Source: Fistulifera solaris
Lineage: Eukaryota > Bacillariophyta > Bacillariophyceae > Naviculales > Stauroneidaceae
DNA length: 64,000 nt
Reading direction: 5' to 3'
Assembly: GCA_030295235.1 (NCBI GenBank)
Contig: AP026143.1
Span: 434,001 to 498,000 of the forward strand
The notes under the pieces were generated by a model that saw only the letters and a list, made by a program, of their open reading frames with translations, ran no database searches and was not told where the DNA came from. Within the stretch, counting starts at the first letter, position 1. Each line of letters opens with the position of its first letter. Positions 31,471-41,881 of this stretch are shown piece by piece. The position numbers were made by a program, and so were the translations under genes.

Positions 31471-33000
31471 TTATTTTACGCCGCTCAACTCAAATCCGAC
31501 TCTACCATGCCAGAAAGAAAACCAAATGGACAGGACGACTTTGCTTTTTTTGAAAGTTTTGCTCATCCGCTTTGAGTGAGTAGTCTCCCAGTTTTGAAAG
31601 AATCGTTCTATCCTATTCCTATGAAACTCTACCACCAAGAATCGGAAAGGTGACCACGGTAAACTTCCAATTGTGTAGATGAAAATCACCACGCTGTAAA
31701 TGGACATAAAGACACCCATTCTCAGACGACCAAGCCACGTAGGATGATACGGCAACTTCAACGCATCTGCCAATGGATCGCCGATTAATTGCCGACATCG
31801 GGCAGCCCTAAAATAAAACCAATCATCGTCTCTCTTGGAGAGTTTCTCTGATGAGAGTCCGATATGAAGCAAGTGATGCGCGATTTTGATGGACGAGTCG
31901 TCAGGTTTCATCAAGTGCAATAGAATGCTACTAAAGACTGCTTTGCTGTGTTCCAGAGGATCGGGTCGACTCTTATCCCAGCCGGGTCCCAGTGGATCAA
32001 TGTTTCTTTCTTGGTGCGTCTCGTTCACGTGCACGCCGAGAAGCCAGCCTATATACCTCCAGAGAGCCGTGTAGTCCAACCGTTCGGTTTCACTCAGCGG
32101 TCTTCCTAGAGCGATTTCCACTCCCAAAAGACTATTGTGAGAAAATGCCAGTAGCGTAGCCGCCATATCTTCTTGATTGATCGGGATCCCATTCTTTTTT
32201 AAATCCCACCGCGTGTTTCTCATCAATCGGTCTCGCACCTTGGCGTGTAGAAATCGAACGTGCAGACAGGCTTCCCAGCCCTTGCCACCCGGCAGGAGAG
32301 ACCCCATGGAAAGCATACACGCCAACACCATACCAGCCGTATCGGAAAGTCGATTCATGACACTTTCGCGACTGGACGGGGGAGTCAAGTAACCGGTGGC
32401 TTGCAAGACAGCGGCAATTTTGGGCAGCGAGAAACCTGGAACCAGAGATCGGTAGTAGAGACTCATACTCATGGCCGGTGTATAGGCAAGGTAGACTCGC
32501 TGCCCTCGTTCCAGTTGCTGAGTGTCGACCCAATCGGGTAGTTTTGAGTACTTCTCGACGAATTTCGACATTTTGTCATCCGCTATTGAAGGTTCGGCTT
32601 TCTTAATGTCAATATTGTCGTGAGCTGCCCGGGCCATGCTTAAAAAGATCGTCGTACGGTCGGATGGGTCGTTGTTCTTTCCGTAGCAAAACAAATATCT
32701 CGTCAACGAGAGGATCGCCTTCCATTCGAAAGGGCTCCAGATCGTCCTCAGTGAGATAACGTCCACCATCCGAGATACTATGAAAAGAACTTTCACACCA
32801 AACAGATCGACCAGCCTTGATTTCGGTGGATGATACTTTGGGGGTTGAAGGGAAGCCAAATTAAGCGCATCAAACATGATTGCGATGAAATAACGCCAGT
32901 AAAAAATGAATGGAAGAAGTGCATTGCATATTCTTTCGACTCGATATGAAACAGTGATAACGGTTGTTTCTTTTCTCGTTCTTTCGATGCAATGAGTCAT
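31471..33000 (-). CDS. MpaB/rubber-oxygenase-like protein (DUF2236)
   Basis: A 509-residue single-exon protein of the DUF2236 family, whose characterised members are the latex-clearing rubber oxygenase and the fungal ER oxygenase MpaB, haem-dependent enzymes that cleave prenyl double bonds. Signature blocks are LPDWVDTQQLERGQRVYLAY, ATGYL, LSDTAGMVLACMLSMGSLLP, VRFLHAKVRDRL, GIPINQEDMAATLLAFS and LWRYIGWLLGVHVNE. A C-terminal hydrophobic segment (MGVFMSIYSVVIFIYTIG) may anchor it. The N-terminal 41 residues before a second Met (32877) look like leader or are not translated. Haem ligands of the family (His and Lys/Arg in the helices) fit H in FLHAKVR. The substrate in an alga is unknown. Confidence 0.8.
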   Translation of the reverse strand: MTHCIERTRKETTVITVSYRVERICNALLPFIFYWRYFIAIMFDALNLASLQPPKYHPPKSRLVDLFGVKVLFIVSRMVDVISLRTIWSPFEWKAILSLTRYLFCYGKNNDPSDRTTIFLSMARAAHDNIDIKKAEPSIADDKMSKFVEKYSKLPDWVDTQQLERGQRVYLAYTPAMSMSLYYRSLVPGFSLPKIAAVLQATGYLTPPSSRESVMNRLSDTAGMVLACMLSMGSLLPGGKGWEACLHVRFLHAKVRDRLMRNTRWDLKKNGIPINQEDMAATLLAFSHNSLLGVEIALGRPLSETERLDYTALWRYIGWLLGVHVNETHQERNIDPLGPGWDKSRPDPLEHSKAVFSSILLHLMKPDDSSIKIAHHLLHIGLSSEKLSKRDDDWFYFRAARCRQLIGDPLADALKLPYHPTWLGRLRMGVFMSIYSVVIFIYTIGSLPWSPFRFLVVEFHRNRIERFFQNWETTHSKRMSKTFKKSKVVLSIWFSFWHGRVGFELSGVK

Positions 33001-33227
33001 TCGTTTTCATTGGCTTCGCAACATGAGAACGAAAAAGGCGCAAAGAAAATACTTGTAAAAAGCGCGCCAAATTCTTCGTTCGTGACTCGCACTTGAGTCT
33101 TGGTCGGACGCGCAAATGCTTATTTAGATTATAGGGCGCAGGGATTATAGGATAGACCTAGGTTGGATCTTGACCGTGATAAAAGAGGTCAATATTCTCA
33201 ATGTCTAATATTTTAATAACAGAAGAA

Positions 33228-34214
33228 CTAGTTTTTGGACCCTTTTCCAAGATATTCAGTCATCGACGACATATCCAGTCGTCTTCCGTTCGATTTCCAA
33301 GGGAGCGCATCAATATGGTGCGGTCTGATTTCTGGATGCTCTTTCAAGATAAATCGCTTCGTATCTTGTCGATTCGGTTGACCCGTGCGACCATACCACT
33401 TCAAACATTTCACAATGACTTCGGGCGACGTGCCAACCTCGAACGGACTCGGGTCGGGCAATGTACTGGCGGATGTACTGCAGGTGGAAGCGGAGCCCAA
33501 GTTTGTTTTCTTGTTGATGCCCAAGCTCGAAGAGGAATGAATAGTGACCGCGTAGCTTTCGCTTTCACTGTCCGCGAGGTCAAGGATGCATATGCTTTCC
33601 TCATCGAAACTATCATTTGCTGTGAAATCAAGACTATCAAGTGTTTGCGGGGAATGCAGTAGGTTCTGACTCCATTTCCCTTCCAAAACCTCTTCATACG
33701 AATCCCCAAACGCTCCGCGCACAATATGCTCCGTTTTGTAGAAAGCAGACACCTCGGCATTGAGAGCATGCAACATGCCTTGAATCTCATGTTTGTGGCT
33801 TTCCTTAAAGTGGTCGTTGATGGCCCCATGCCAAGAACGGAGCCTTTCACACAGGGTAAACTCACCGGCAACCAAAACATAACTAATAGTCTTTGCATCG
33901 CATTCATTGATGTCCTTGAGATAACGAGCCACTTCGCTCATTGTACGGGCGAGTTTATTGTGAGGATTAGAAGGTCGGACACTAGTATTGAGTGTGACTG
34001 CATCAGTAGCTGCCAAATACTGCATTGCATCCGACAGTGCTCTTGAGAGGCGGTCATACTTTGCTTGGGCTAGCCTTCTTGTTTCGTCGTTGAGTAAAAG
34101 TTTTACATCGTCAAGAAATCCTTGGCGCCAACATCGGAATGACTCAAGCGATGAATTGTTCATGATTTTCTCGTACATGGAATCGCTCATAGCGCTGCTT
34201 TGCAGCTCTGGCAT
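33228..34214 (-). CDS. Hypothetical protein, 328 residues
   Basis: Not recognised. The protein is mostly helical in its first half (FRCWRQGFLDDVKLLL, ALSDAMQYLA, EVARYLKDINECD, AGEFTLCERLRSWHGAIND), with a serine-rich acidic middle (ADSESESYAVTIHSSSS). A conserved-looking C-terminal block runs from EVIVKCLKWYGRTGQ through KRFILKEHPEI and HHIDALPW. No signal peptide or TM segment. The start is the only ATG before the helical region. Long single frame with no competing intron signals, so a real gene is likely. Confidence 0.6.
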   Translation of the reverse strand: MPELQSSAMSDSMYEKIMNNSSLESFRCWRQGFLDDVKLLLNDETRRLAQAKYDRLSRALSDAMQYLAATDAVTLNTSVRPSNPHNKLARTMSEVARYLKDINECDAKTISYVLVAGEFTLCERLRSWHGAINDHFKESHKHEIQGMLHALNAEVSAFYKTEHIVRGAFGDSYEEVLEGKWSQNLLHSPQTLDSLDFTANDSFDEESICILDLADSESESYAVTIHSSSSLGINKKTNLGSASTCSTSASTLPDPSPFEVGTSPEVIVKCLKWYGRTGQPNRQDTKRFILKEHPEIRPHHIDALPWKSNGRRLDMSSMTEYLGKGSKN

Positions 34215-34641
34215 TGAATTGTAAAGTTTGTTTGATCAGTCAATGGACGAAGATTGAGAATTATAATCGTCAAGAGTCCTAGACTAGCAAGATCGACAAT
34301 GGATGAGACTTTTGATTTTTATGCCTCTTTCGCCTTTCACCAAGAGCTCGCGCTTGGCGCTTGGCGTTACTCTGTAAAGAGTTGAAGTTCCATTTCTACT
34401 TTAAGGCCCATAGGTAGGTTTCAGTGATTGTTTTGTATCAGTTGATGCGTACACAAGAACGGAAAGTACACAAGAGATATAACGAGAAATACGCAATCAT
34501 GAGTAAAATAAAATATGCCCTTCCCTACTCCCAACAGTGTAACTCAAGGATCTTGGATTTTTCTGCCTTTCTGCATCTTTATCTTTACTAGCCGCTTACG
34601 CTTATTTCGCGGGGGGCAAGAAAGAGGTGTAGGCGATAAAG
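34215..34641. other. Intergenic region with hAT target site at its edge
   Basis: 427 nt of A/T-rich DNA upstream of the hypothetical gene. It ends in CGATAAAG (34634-34641), the left target-site duplication of the hAT element. Nothing else is seen. Confidence 0.5.
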
Positions 34642-35212
34642 TAGTGTTCGAAAAATACCGTTTTATTGAAACTGAAAAAAACCAAAACGGTTTTAAACCG
34701 TATTAAACCGGTTTTACCGTATTTTATGGTTTTTTCCGTATTATTCAAAACACCGTCATTACGTCCCTGTAGCTACAGCTACAGGCGGCTTTTCAAGAAG
34801 AAAAAGCTTCCCAATATGATCTTTTTATGCAATGAGATCATCTCTAATGTGCTCAATTGATTGACCAGGGTAAAACATTCTTGGTTTACTTGAAGCTTAG
34901 CGAAAATAAAACATCAAGTTCTCTCAAAACCCATGCCCATTTACTGGCGTAACGAAACTATGCAAGGAATATAAAACTCAACATTTAATCAAGACTGGTG
35001 ATTGGTTATTGATCTGCTGCGCTCTGATAGTCCATTGCTTGGAAAAAGGCGTGCTAGGCTAAAAAAGATATCCATCGGAAACTTAGGGGTCTACGGCGTA
35101 CAGACGTCTAACGAAAAAAACCGTTTTTTTCAAAATCAAAAAACCAAAAACCGGTTTAGTACGGTATAGTACGGTTTTCTGTTTTTTGGTATTAATACGG
35201 TGTCGAACACTA
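34642..35212. mobile_element. Non-autonomous hAT-type element (MITE-like), 571 bp, complete
   Basis: The ends are perfect 10-bp terminal inverted repeats: TAGTGTTCGA at 34642 and its complement TCGAACACTA ending at 35212. Direct copies of CGATAAAG flank both ends (34634-34641 and 35213-35220), the 8-bp target duplication expected for hAT transposons. TAGTG-type ends also fit that superfamily. Inside each end are clustered subterminal motifs (ACCGTTTT, AAACGG, TACGGT) in both orientations, as in transposase-binding regions of hAT elements. The interior has no convincing ORF, so the element must depend on a transposase elsewhere. The exact TSD and TIR suggest insertion is not ancient. Confidence 0.85.
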
Positions 35213-35256
35213 CGATAAAGTAGTTTTGTGAATGTAGTGTAACTGTAAGTGTATTT

Positions 35257-36013
35257 TTAGTTTAGATTGAAATATTTATTGAAAAATCTCTTTGTAGACC
35301 ACATTTCGAGTAAAAATTTGGTCTTGTGGTAACTGATTTTGGATATAGATGAATTCATCTTGATTGGCATGGACAAATACTCAAGAAAAGACTGCAAGTA
35401 TGAATTGTTACTTTCGGCTAGAATCCGTTGCAACTCTTCAAAAATTGATCGATCCATTTCCCGGTCAGAAGTATTTCCGTCACGCACATGTTGCAATCTG
35501 AGCTCTGCTTGAAGGGCAGGATCATAAAAGTATATTTGCAAGCACTTTTGGGATTTCATGTTCGGAAGGAAGTAATGGACCAATACGTCTTACCATCTGT
35601 CCTGATATTCTAAAAGCAGACGGCCCACCATGATTCACAGTTTTATCTTCTACTTGAAGAGACGCCATAGCCATTCCTGAATTGAATTTTCTTATGTGTT
35701 TACGAAAGTATTTACTTCGTGGATCTTTTCCGGTTGCTGTTTTTACTCTTTGACGATACGAACGTTGTCGCAAAGCATTCTTCATCAGTTGATTGTGAAG
35801 TTGTGCTGTTGTCTTCGCTCTTTCACGATACGCACGTTGACGCAAAGCATTCTTCATCAGTCGATTGTGAAGTTGTGCTGTCGTCTTCGCTCTTTCACGA
35901 TACGCACGTTGACGCAAAGCATTCATCCGTCGCTTGGCTTGTAACACATCATCATCGGCATCACTTCTTGTCAATTTTGATGGTTCGATATATACTTTGT
36001 TTATTGCGTTCAT
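35257..36013 (-). pseudogene. Helitron N-terminal fragment with 72-bp internal repeats, one frame break
   Basis: The first frame starts MNAINKVYIEPSKLTRSD and has 2.6 copies of a 24-residue unit (ALRQRAYRERAKTTAQLHN), a basic alanine-rich repeat. It continues into the segment that precedes Helitron helicase-like domains: a GGPSAFRISGQMVRRIG block and LLPSEHEIPK. The neighbouring frame continues with LQIYFYDPALQAELRLQHV and EELQRILAESNNSYLQSF, matching the usual QLYIYD...EVQNR pattern. A one-base excess in an A4 run near 35542-35545 joins them, 251 residues. No Rep nuclease or helicase follows; the frame ends at 35257, 37 nt from the hAT target duplication. So it is a truncated remnant or captured exon of a Helitron. 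Confidence 0.6.
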
Positions 36014-36746
36014 CTTTCTTCTTTCGGTTTTGTGCTATCAAAAAGTGCACAAACGCAAAACGCAAAAACGAAACGAAAGCGAAAAGAGCACAAACGCAAA
36101 ACGGAAGCAAAAAGAGCACAAACGCAAAACGGAAGACTCAGAAACGTCGCATTCGAAATTCGAAGACCAAGGAAACGTCACTCTACACTTTACTACTACG
36201 TACAATTAAATGTAAACTCGACAAAAGAACGTAAACTCGACAAAAGAACACAGAACAACCAATGGGAACAAAGCAAAGAACACAAAGAACAAAAGGAACG
36301 TCAAACCCGTGATTTGGACACCCGGGACCAGCGTTACGTTACGTTACGTGACACACACACACACGGACACAGCGCGCTATTATAAATAGATAGATAGATG
36401 TACGGACTTTGTTCTAAATTTACCAGTAAAGCTACTGTACCCTGTACCTGTACCCTGTTCTGTACGTAGTTGTAGTTGTATGGGTTGTGTGAATGAAAAC
36501 CGGAATATAAAGAAGTGGCTTTATCGGAGAGGGTTAAGGTTTAGGGGAGAATACCTCCCGTGACTGACGACATTCGTAACTGCGGCGCGGGCGGCAAGCG
36601 GCAAGACGTGCGAGTCATGAAGAAAAAGTTGTGCGCATTCTCATTGCTCTCATCGTCACTGACAAGCAAGCATGAAAACAGATGAAAGCAAACAAAACAA
36701 TTCATCTTGCAAAGGGCGTAGGCTTTAATTACTGCAATAGAAGGCA
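36014..36746. other. Low-complexity intergenic region
   Basis: 733 nt with several short repeats. Two or three copies of an AGAGCACAAACGCAAAACGG unit lie at about 36040-36135. A doubled GTAAACTCGACAAAAGAAC lies at 36211-36249. A GTTAC run and (CA)n tract lie around 36335-36365, and GATA repeats at about 36386-36399. It resembles the decayed end of a mobile element; the ABC1K promoter lies at its right side. Confidence 0.6.
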
Positions 36747-38540
36747 ATGAATATGAAATGGGCGAATTCAATGCTGACGGCGTCTTTCGCTCAATCTTTG
36801 GCGTTTCTTCCTTTTCCCTTATCCTCAACGACCCTGTCGCGAGAAAAAGTTTCAACCAGTTCTCAACTCCCTGACTCAGCTGCCTTTGATAGATCAAAGC
36901 AGGTCCTAGAAGTACTTGCTGAAGACATTCTGCGTCCTTTTCTCGTGTCAACGATAGCTCACGGAATACCAAGTAGTTGGGAGCATTTCTGGACGGTCGA
37001 AACCTTCAATCGAACCAACGCTCAACATCTCGTTCATGCACTCGAACGACTGGGACCGACGTATGTAAAATTCGGACAAGCTTTATCCACGCGACAAGAT
37101 ATTGTTCCTCAGCCACTCGCGGATGCGCTGGAAAAACTTCAAGACGACATGGCTCCGTTCGATAACGATGAAGCTCGAGACATTCTTCGTGAAGAGCTAG
37201 GTCAAACACTTTCGAGAGAGCAGTTGACTGCATTTCTGTCCAGCTTGTCGGAAAAACCAGTCGCTGCTGCGAGCATTGGTCAAGTCTATAAAGGATATTT
37301 GCCAGACAGGGGAGATGTAGCTGTAAAAATTCAAAGGCCGTATCTTCGGTCTGTCGTCGAGCAGGATACTGCCATGTTGAGACAGATAGCCATTTGGGTT
37401 GAAGCCATACCCGGGATACCCGCGTCGAATCAGGATTCTTTAATTGCTACAAAATTAGTCGATGCAGTCGATGAGTTCATGGCACGAGTCAGGGAAGAAC
37501 TGGACTACCAGAATGAAGCCGGTAACATGGAAAAGTTTGGGGAGTTGTATTGTTATCGCAATGGGACCTATCCGGATGTCAAAGTCGTCGTGCCGATTAT
37601 CCATAAAGAATTGTGCACGGACTCAGTACTTGTGATGGAATGGATTGAAGGCGAGAAACTGGCAAGTGTGGGCGACCCAACTATGTTAGACGAAGCTACC
37701 CGTTTAGAGAATCTAGCGATGGTCGAAGCAGGCATCGCTGCGACCCTCTCACAGCTATTGGGGACAGGGCTGATGCACGCTGATCCACATACTGGCAATT
37801 TGTTAAAAGTACAGACAGATCAAGGACTACTGCTCGGTTTCCTAGATTTTGGGATGCTGAGCACGGTGCCGGAGAATGTGCGAGACGCACTTGTTTGCGC
37901 GGTTGCTCAGCTTGTATTTGCTCGTGATACACAGGCTGTTGCTGATCTATTTGGAGAACTCGATCTTATACCTGCAAGCGTTGTAAACGATCCTACCGAG
38001 CGCTTGGCTTTGGCTCAAGCGCTAGATGCTGTTTTCCGTGATATTCTTTTGTATCCGGATGAAACCGCGGAAGGAACCACTCTTGTTCCTATTTTGCGTT
38101 TTGATAAACTACTCGCCGGGCTATCTTTGCTTGTTGCACGATTCCAGTTCACTTTGCCCCCATACTTTTTGAATAATGCACGCGCATTAGGCACACTGGA
38201 AGGCTTAGCACGGAAGCTTGACCCATCTTTCAACTCCTTGCAGGCACTTTACCCATATGCTTTAAACCGTATATTGCGGAACCCGTCCACGAGTCCCATT
38301 GTCGAACATACTTTGCTCAGTCTGATTCGAAATCGCGTGTCAGGAAAGTTTGACCGCGATAGGATAAGGAAGCTGCTAGCTGATACGTGTCTTCTTTCCG
38401 GTAGAAGTCGTACGCAAGTGATCGCTGATGTACTTTCCTCCAAATCAGGTCGGAGAATTGCGCGAGCCGCTGCCAAAGATTCAATTTTTAATGGCATGCA
38501 CGAAAATCAGCGAAGAAAGCGAATTTTATTTCAGTTATAA
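36747..38540 (+). CDS. ABC1/UbiB-family atypical kinase, probably organellar
   Basis: A 597-residue ABC1 (ADCK/UbiB) protein. These atypical kinases regulate quinone and prenyl-lipid metabolism in mitochondria and plastids. Visible hallmarks are the KxGQ motif (YVKFGQALSTRQD, about residue 107), the alanine-rich nucleotide loop that replaces the usual glycine loop (AAASIGQVYKG, about 174), the VAIK-type lysine (DVAVKIQRPYL), an EELDYQNEAGN helix, a catalytic loop ADPHTGNLL (about 344) and DFGMLS (about 367). The N-terminus has a hydrophobic stretch with SLAFLPFPLSS, similar to plastid signal junctions of diatoms, so a plastid location is possible but not certain. Three in-frame Met codons lie at the start; the first is used. 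Confidence 0.9.
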   Translation: MNMKWANSMLTASFAQSLAFLPFPLSSTTLSREKVSTSSQLPDSAAFDRSKQVLEVLAEDILRPFLVSTIAHGIPSSWEHFWTVETFNRTNAQHLVHALERLGPTYVKFGQALSTRQDIVPQPLADALEKLQDDMAPFDNDEARDILREELGQTLSREQLTAFLSSLSEKPVAAASIGQVYKGYLPDRGDVAVKIQRPYLRSVVEQDTAMLRQIAIWVEAIPGIPASNQDSLIATKLVDAVDEFMARVREELDYQNEAGNMEKFGELYCYRNGTYPDVKVVVPIIHKELCTDSVLVMEWIEGEKLASVGDPTMLDEATRLENLAMVEAGIAATLSQLLGTGLMHADPHTGNLLKVQTDQGLLLGFLDFGMLSTVPENVRDALVCAVAQLVFARDTQAVADLFGELDLIPASVVNDPTERLALAQALDAVFRDILLYPDETAEGTTLVPILRFDKLLAGLSLLVARFQFTLPPYFLNNARALGTLEGLARKLDPSFNSLQALYPYALNRILRNPSTSPIVEHTLLSLIRNRVSGKFDRDRIRKLLADTCLLSGRSRTQVIADVLSSKSGRRIARAAAKDSIFNGMHENQRRKRILFQL

Positions 38541-38542
38541 CA

Positions 38543-41127
38543 TTAGTTGCCTAGTAGACCGTATATACTGTTGAAGCTATCGACAACCTCGAAAATCTCT
38601 GCAAGCTTTGGAAGAACATCGGGTATTATAGTTTCGTCGAGATATGCAATCATGTTAATCTTGGCTTGTGATTCAATGAGGCTTTGATAGTGACCTCGCA
38701 CCATATCGTTCTTTGCAAAGTTGAAACTCTCAAGTTCATCTTTGAGGAAACGTCCAAGATCCAAGCCCGCAACTTGCATGCTTTCAATTGCGCCACGGAG
38801 GCTGCAAATGTAACTAAGGGTCCGACCCAAGAAGGCCGCCACGCGAGAGGCTTGAGCTCGGACGAAATCGAACTTTTCCTCTAAAAGATCGTGATTGCAT
38901 TCGTCTGAAGGGACTTGGAAGTTTCCGTCGATAAAGTGGCCGTACTGAGTCCAAAACCGCACGTATCTTTTAGCCATTTCCTTCATGACTCCCTTCGGTC
39001 CGAGTGGAGAAAAGTTGATGATTTGCAAGACAAGGGGTCGAAGTTGATACTGATCGCCACGTGGACTAGCGACCCCAAGGCATCCGCGGAGCTGATGCTT
39101 GAGCAAGGTTTCAAACGCTTCGAGACCACAAGCTCGAGCGTGAAGACTAAGTCCTAAGCGTTGCAAGGCGGCAGAAGTACAGCGACTTTCATCTCCAGCT
39201 ATAGTGTAATAGAGCGCCGAGGATTGCTCCATGACTTTCACAAAATAATCCGAGGCAAGGCCCGAAGCAATGTGGTCAGCAAGCCCAAGCTGAATGACGA
39301 GCATACGAAATGTCTTCATAGCACTCTCCATGCGGTTGTGATCAGGGAAGGAAGTCTTCGACGTAGTTCCTGGCCCATACGTCAGTAAATCCACCAGTCG
39401 CTTACAGTGATGTGCCGATGGTACTCGTTTATGAAACATACACGTTACTGTCAAGAAACGCTCGCCAACAAAGCTTTCGGAAGAGTCTAGGGACGAAAGA
39501 TAGACGTCGCTCTCAGATTCGCCCATCTCTACCAAATTAGTAGCAATGTCAAAGTAAGCGGGTTCACGACAAGGCCATAATTTGATAACGGGATTGCCAT
39601 CTCGATCTTTTTTACCGTACAATTTGGAAGCGGATTGTTGCGTGGCTTGAGCCGTGGACGTTGATCTCTGTTTCTTGGTAACCAGGCTAGCATCATTTTC
39701 AGCTTCAGCGTTGGAAGTACTTTGTCGAGGCGCCGTTTTTCGCTTTTTGTTTGCGTCCGAATTGATCTTAGATTCTAAAGTTTCAGCAGGCAAAGCCATT
39801 TCCTCCTCGCTGCTCGAATCGAGAAGCTCAATTGATGTTTGTCGAGCGGGTCGCGTCTTTTCGTTGCACCCGGGCTCTTCTTAACCTTTGCTGCAATTTG
39901 TTTCACCAAATAAAAATCTTCGTCGTCATCTGATTCCGCTTGGATCTTTGATGCTTTCCGGGCCGGTTTCGTTTTTGTTGCTGTACCAGGATTCCGGACG
40001 GGAGGATTGTATTCAACCAAGTCACTCTCGTCAGTAACGACATCACTATCATATTCAACGTATGAAACGTTTTTCAATGAACTTCGAGACGATCGAACAT
40101 CCAGAGCAGCGTTCAAAGACGAGCTATTGCGCGAAGACCTTGCCGCGCCTATCTCGGTAGATGGTTTCGTATCTGTTTTGCCCTCTGTCTTTGTCTTCCC
40201 GACGGAGAGCGTGGCGAGCACACGAGACTTCTCCTTGCTCTGCAAAGACTTCGTAGCTGTATTCGCTTTCGACTTTCTTGTACCCTTTTCCTCTGTCTTT
40301 GACGTGCTCATCGTGACAGTTGCGAGCTCAGGAGACTTCTCTTTGCTCGTGAAAGGAGTCGCTATCACAGCACGAGGTGCCGGCCACGTAAGAATCGTCC
40401 GATCTGGCTGCATTCGAACGCTCAAAAAAATTGCAGAAGCAATGGAAAAGTACGAGAACGGCTTTGTTTTCTTGTCTTCATAGGTAACCATGACTCTGGC
40501 TTTCTTTTCGACCTTGTCGGCGACCCGACCCTTCTTCACTTGCCCGGAAGTGTTCGGAAAGCAAACGGGCAGTCCAGCCAACCATGAAGGATTATCAGCA
40601 CCCTTGGAAATAAGCATGATGTGTTTGCGAATATTGACACCTGTTTGATATTCTCCATCATCGTAGGCGACATCACAAGTCCCATTACTCGTATCGACGA
40701 GCGCGACTCGACCGCGAAACCACGTGCTGCCATCGTAGTTGGCTTGCACAATATCTCCCGGTACTAGATTGACAGGATCCAGCGTAGCAATAACTTTGAC
40801 GGGTTCGTCGGAAAGAACGATGTGATTCGGATTCTTCTTGCTGGTTTCGACGAAACGTACATCTTTGTGAGAGTATTCGCCTTCGCACATATCGTCAAAT
40901 TGCACGGCGAGATTGTTTTTTCCACAACGACCCACGACTTTCCCCAGAAAATAACCTCCACCTGATTTCACATATTCACCTTCTCGAAAGAAACAAGGTG
41001 CTAGCTCAAAGTAGACGGCGCAACGTCGTCCGATGAGACTGTCATTCGTTTTCGTGACTTCGCGTTTTCTATTCATCGTGTTCTCTTTGTCGTGCGCTGA
41101 GATGAAACTCGGATAAGTCAATCCCAT
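38543..41127 (-). CDS. Tudor-like chromatin-type protein, frame break at 39858-39861
   Basis: Two open frames overlap and join when one base is added to the T4 run (plus strand) at 39858-39861, giving 861 residues. The N-terminal part has two Tudor/SH3-like modules (AVYFELAPCFFREGEYVKSG with FLGKVVGRCGKNNLAVQFDD, and VPGDIVQANYDGSTWFRGRV with GTCDVAYDDGEYQ). Such modules read methylated histone tails. A basic, serine- and lysine-rich linker follows, with acidic patches (ESDDDEDFYLVKQI, DSSSEEEMALP). The C-terminal 350 residues form a globular domain I do not recognise (VIKLWPCREPAYFDIATNL, FSPLGPKGVMKEMAKRYVRF). A nuclear role is inferred from the modules and basic linkers. A second Met at 41076 is an alternative start. 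The gene converges with the ABC1 kinase, 2 nt apart. Confidence 0.65.
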
Positions 41128-41881
41128 GGCTTCTCACCGGCCTTTTTTAGTCTTGAGGTGTTAACGAGAACAGAAAAGGGAAGGGTAGATAAAGAAGACT
41201 TATTCTTGAAAAAATGATAAAGGAAGGACAAACAAATGCGACGGCAAACACTCGTTGCTTCATTTTTCCCACACAGATTCGGGAGAGCTAAATATTTCGA
41301 AGCCTCTCAAATGCGCGCTCAAAAGGCTGGGCCGACGCGGATGCGCGCTGGCCGACCTCGTGCGCCGTCGAACGCTAACGCTATTACCAGGTACCGTAAA
41401 GCGAGCTGCTGGGTGCACATTTCAAAGAAAGTCTCGACGAGATTCATGAAAAAAGCACGACGAATTTGTTTGGATATACCCCGTCTAACGATATGGGCAA
41501 GCTCTGTTGATGATGATTTTTTATCTTGGAAAAAAACATTTATTTTTATTTCTCAACTCATGATTGAATTTCAGTCGCGGAAACATAAAGCAACAATCAA
41601 GTATTATAGTATTTGAGTATCGCCTTGAATGTGGCTTCCAGTGCTAGTACGACAGCGCATCTCTCAAGTGCATGTCACTCACAGAATTTCTGTATGATGT
41701 GATCCTTTTGCTGACGTCAACCTAATTCAATAGTATATTCTTTTTTCTCAACTATTTTGTTAACTGATCGACTATCTAGAGAGTTTTATTGCTCGAGATT
41801 GATTAAGTAGCCGCGGAAATAACTCCAGAAATAATGCGGCTATCAAAACGAAAGATACAAGCTTTTCGATAAAACAAGTAT
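41128..41881. other. Intergenic region, nothing recognised
   Basis: 754 nt between the Tudor-like gene promoter and the 3' end of the SnoaL protein. A 126-codon ORF at 41236-41616 is arginine-rich and not family-like; the second half is A/T-rich. No repeat or RNA was recognised. Confidence 0.4.

Noticed and set aside
41236-41616. 126-codon arginine-rich ORF
   Set aside because: Composition is unlike a structured protein, no signature is visible, and it overlaps the Tudor-like gene promoter.
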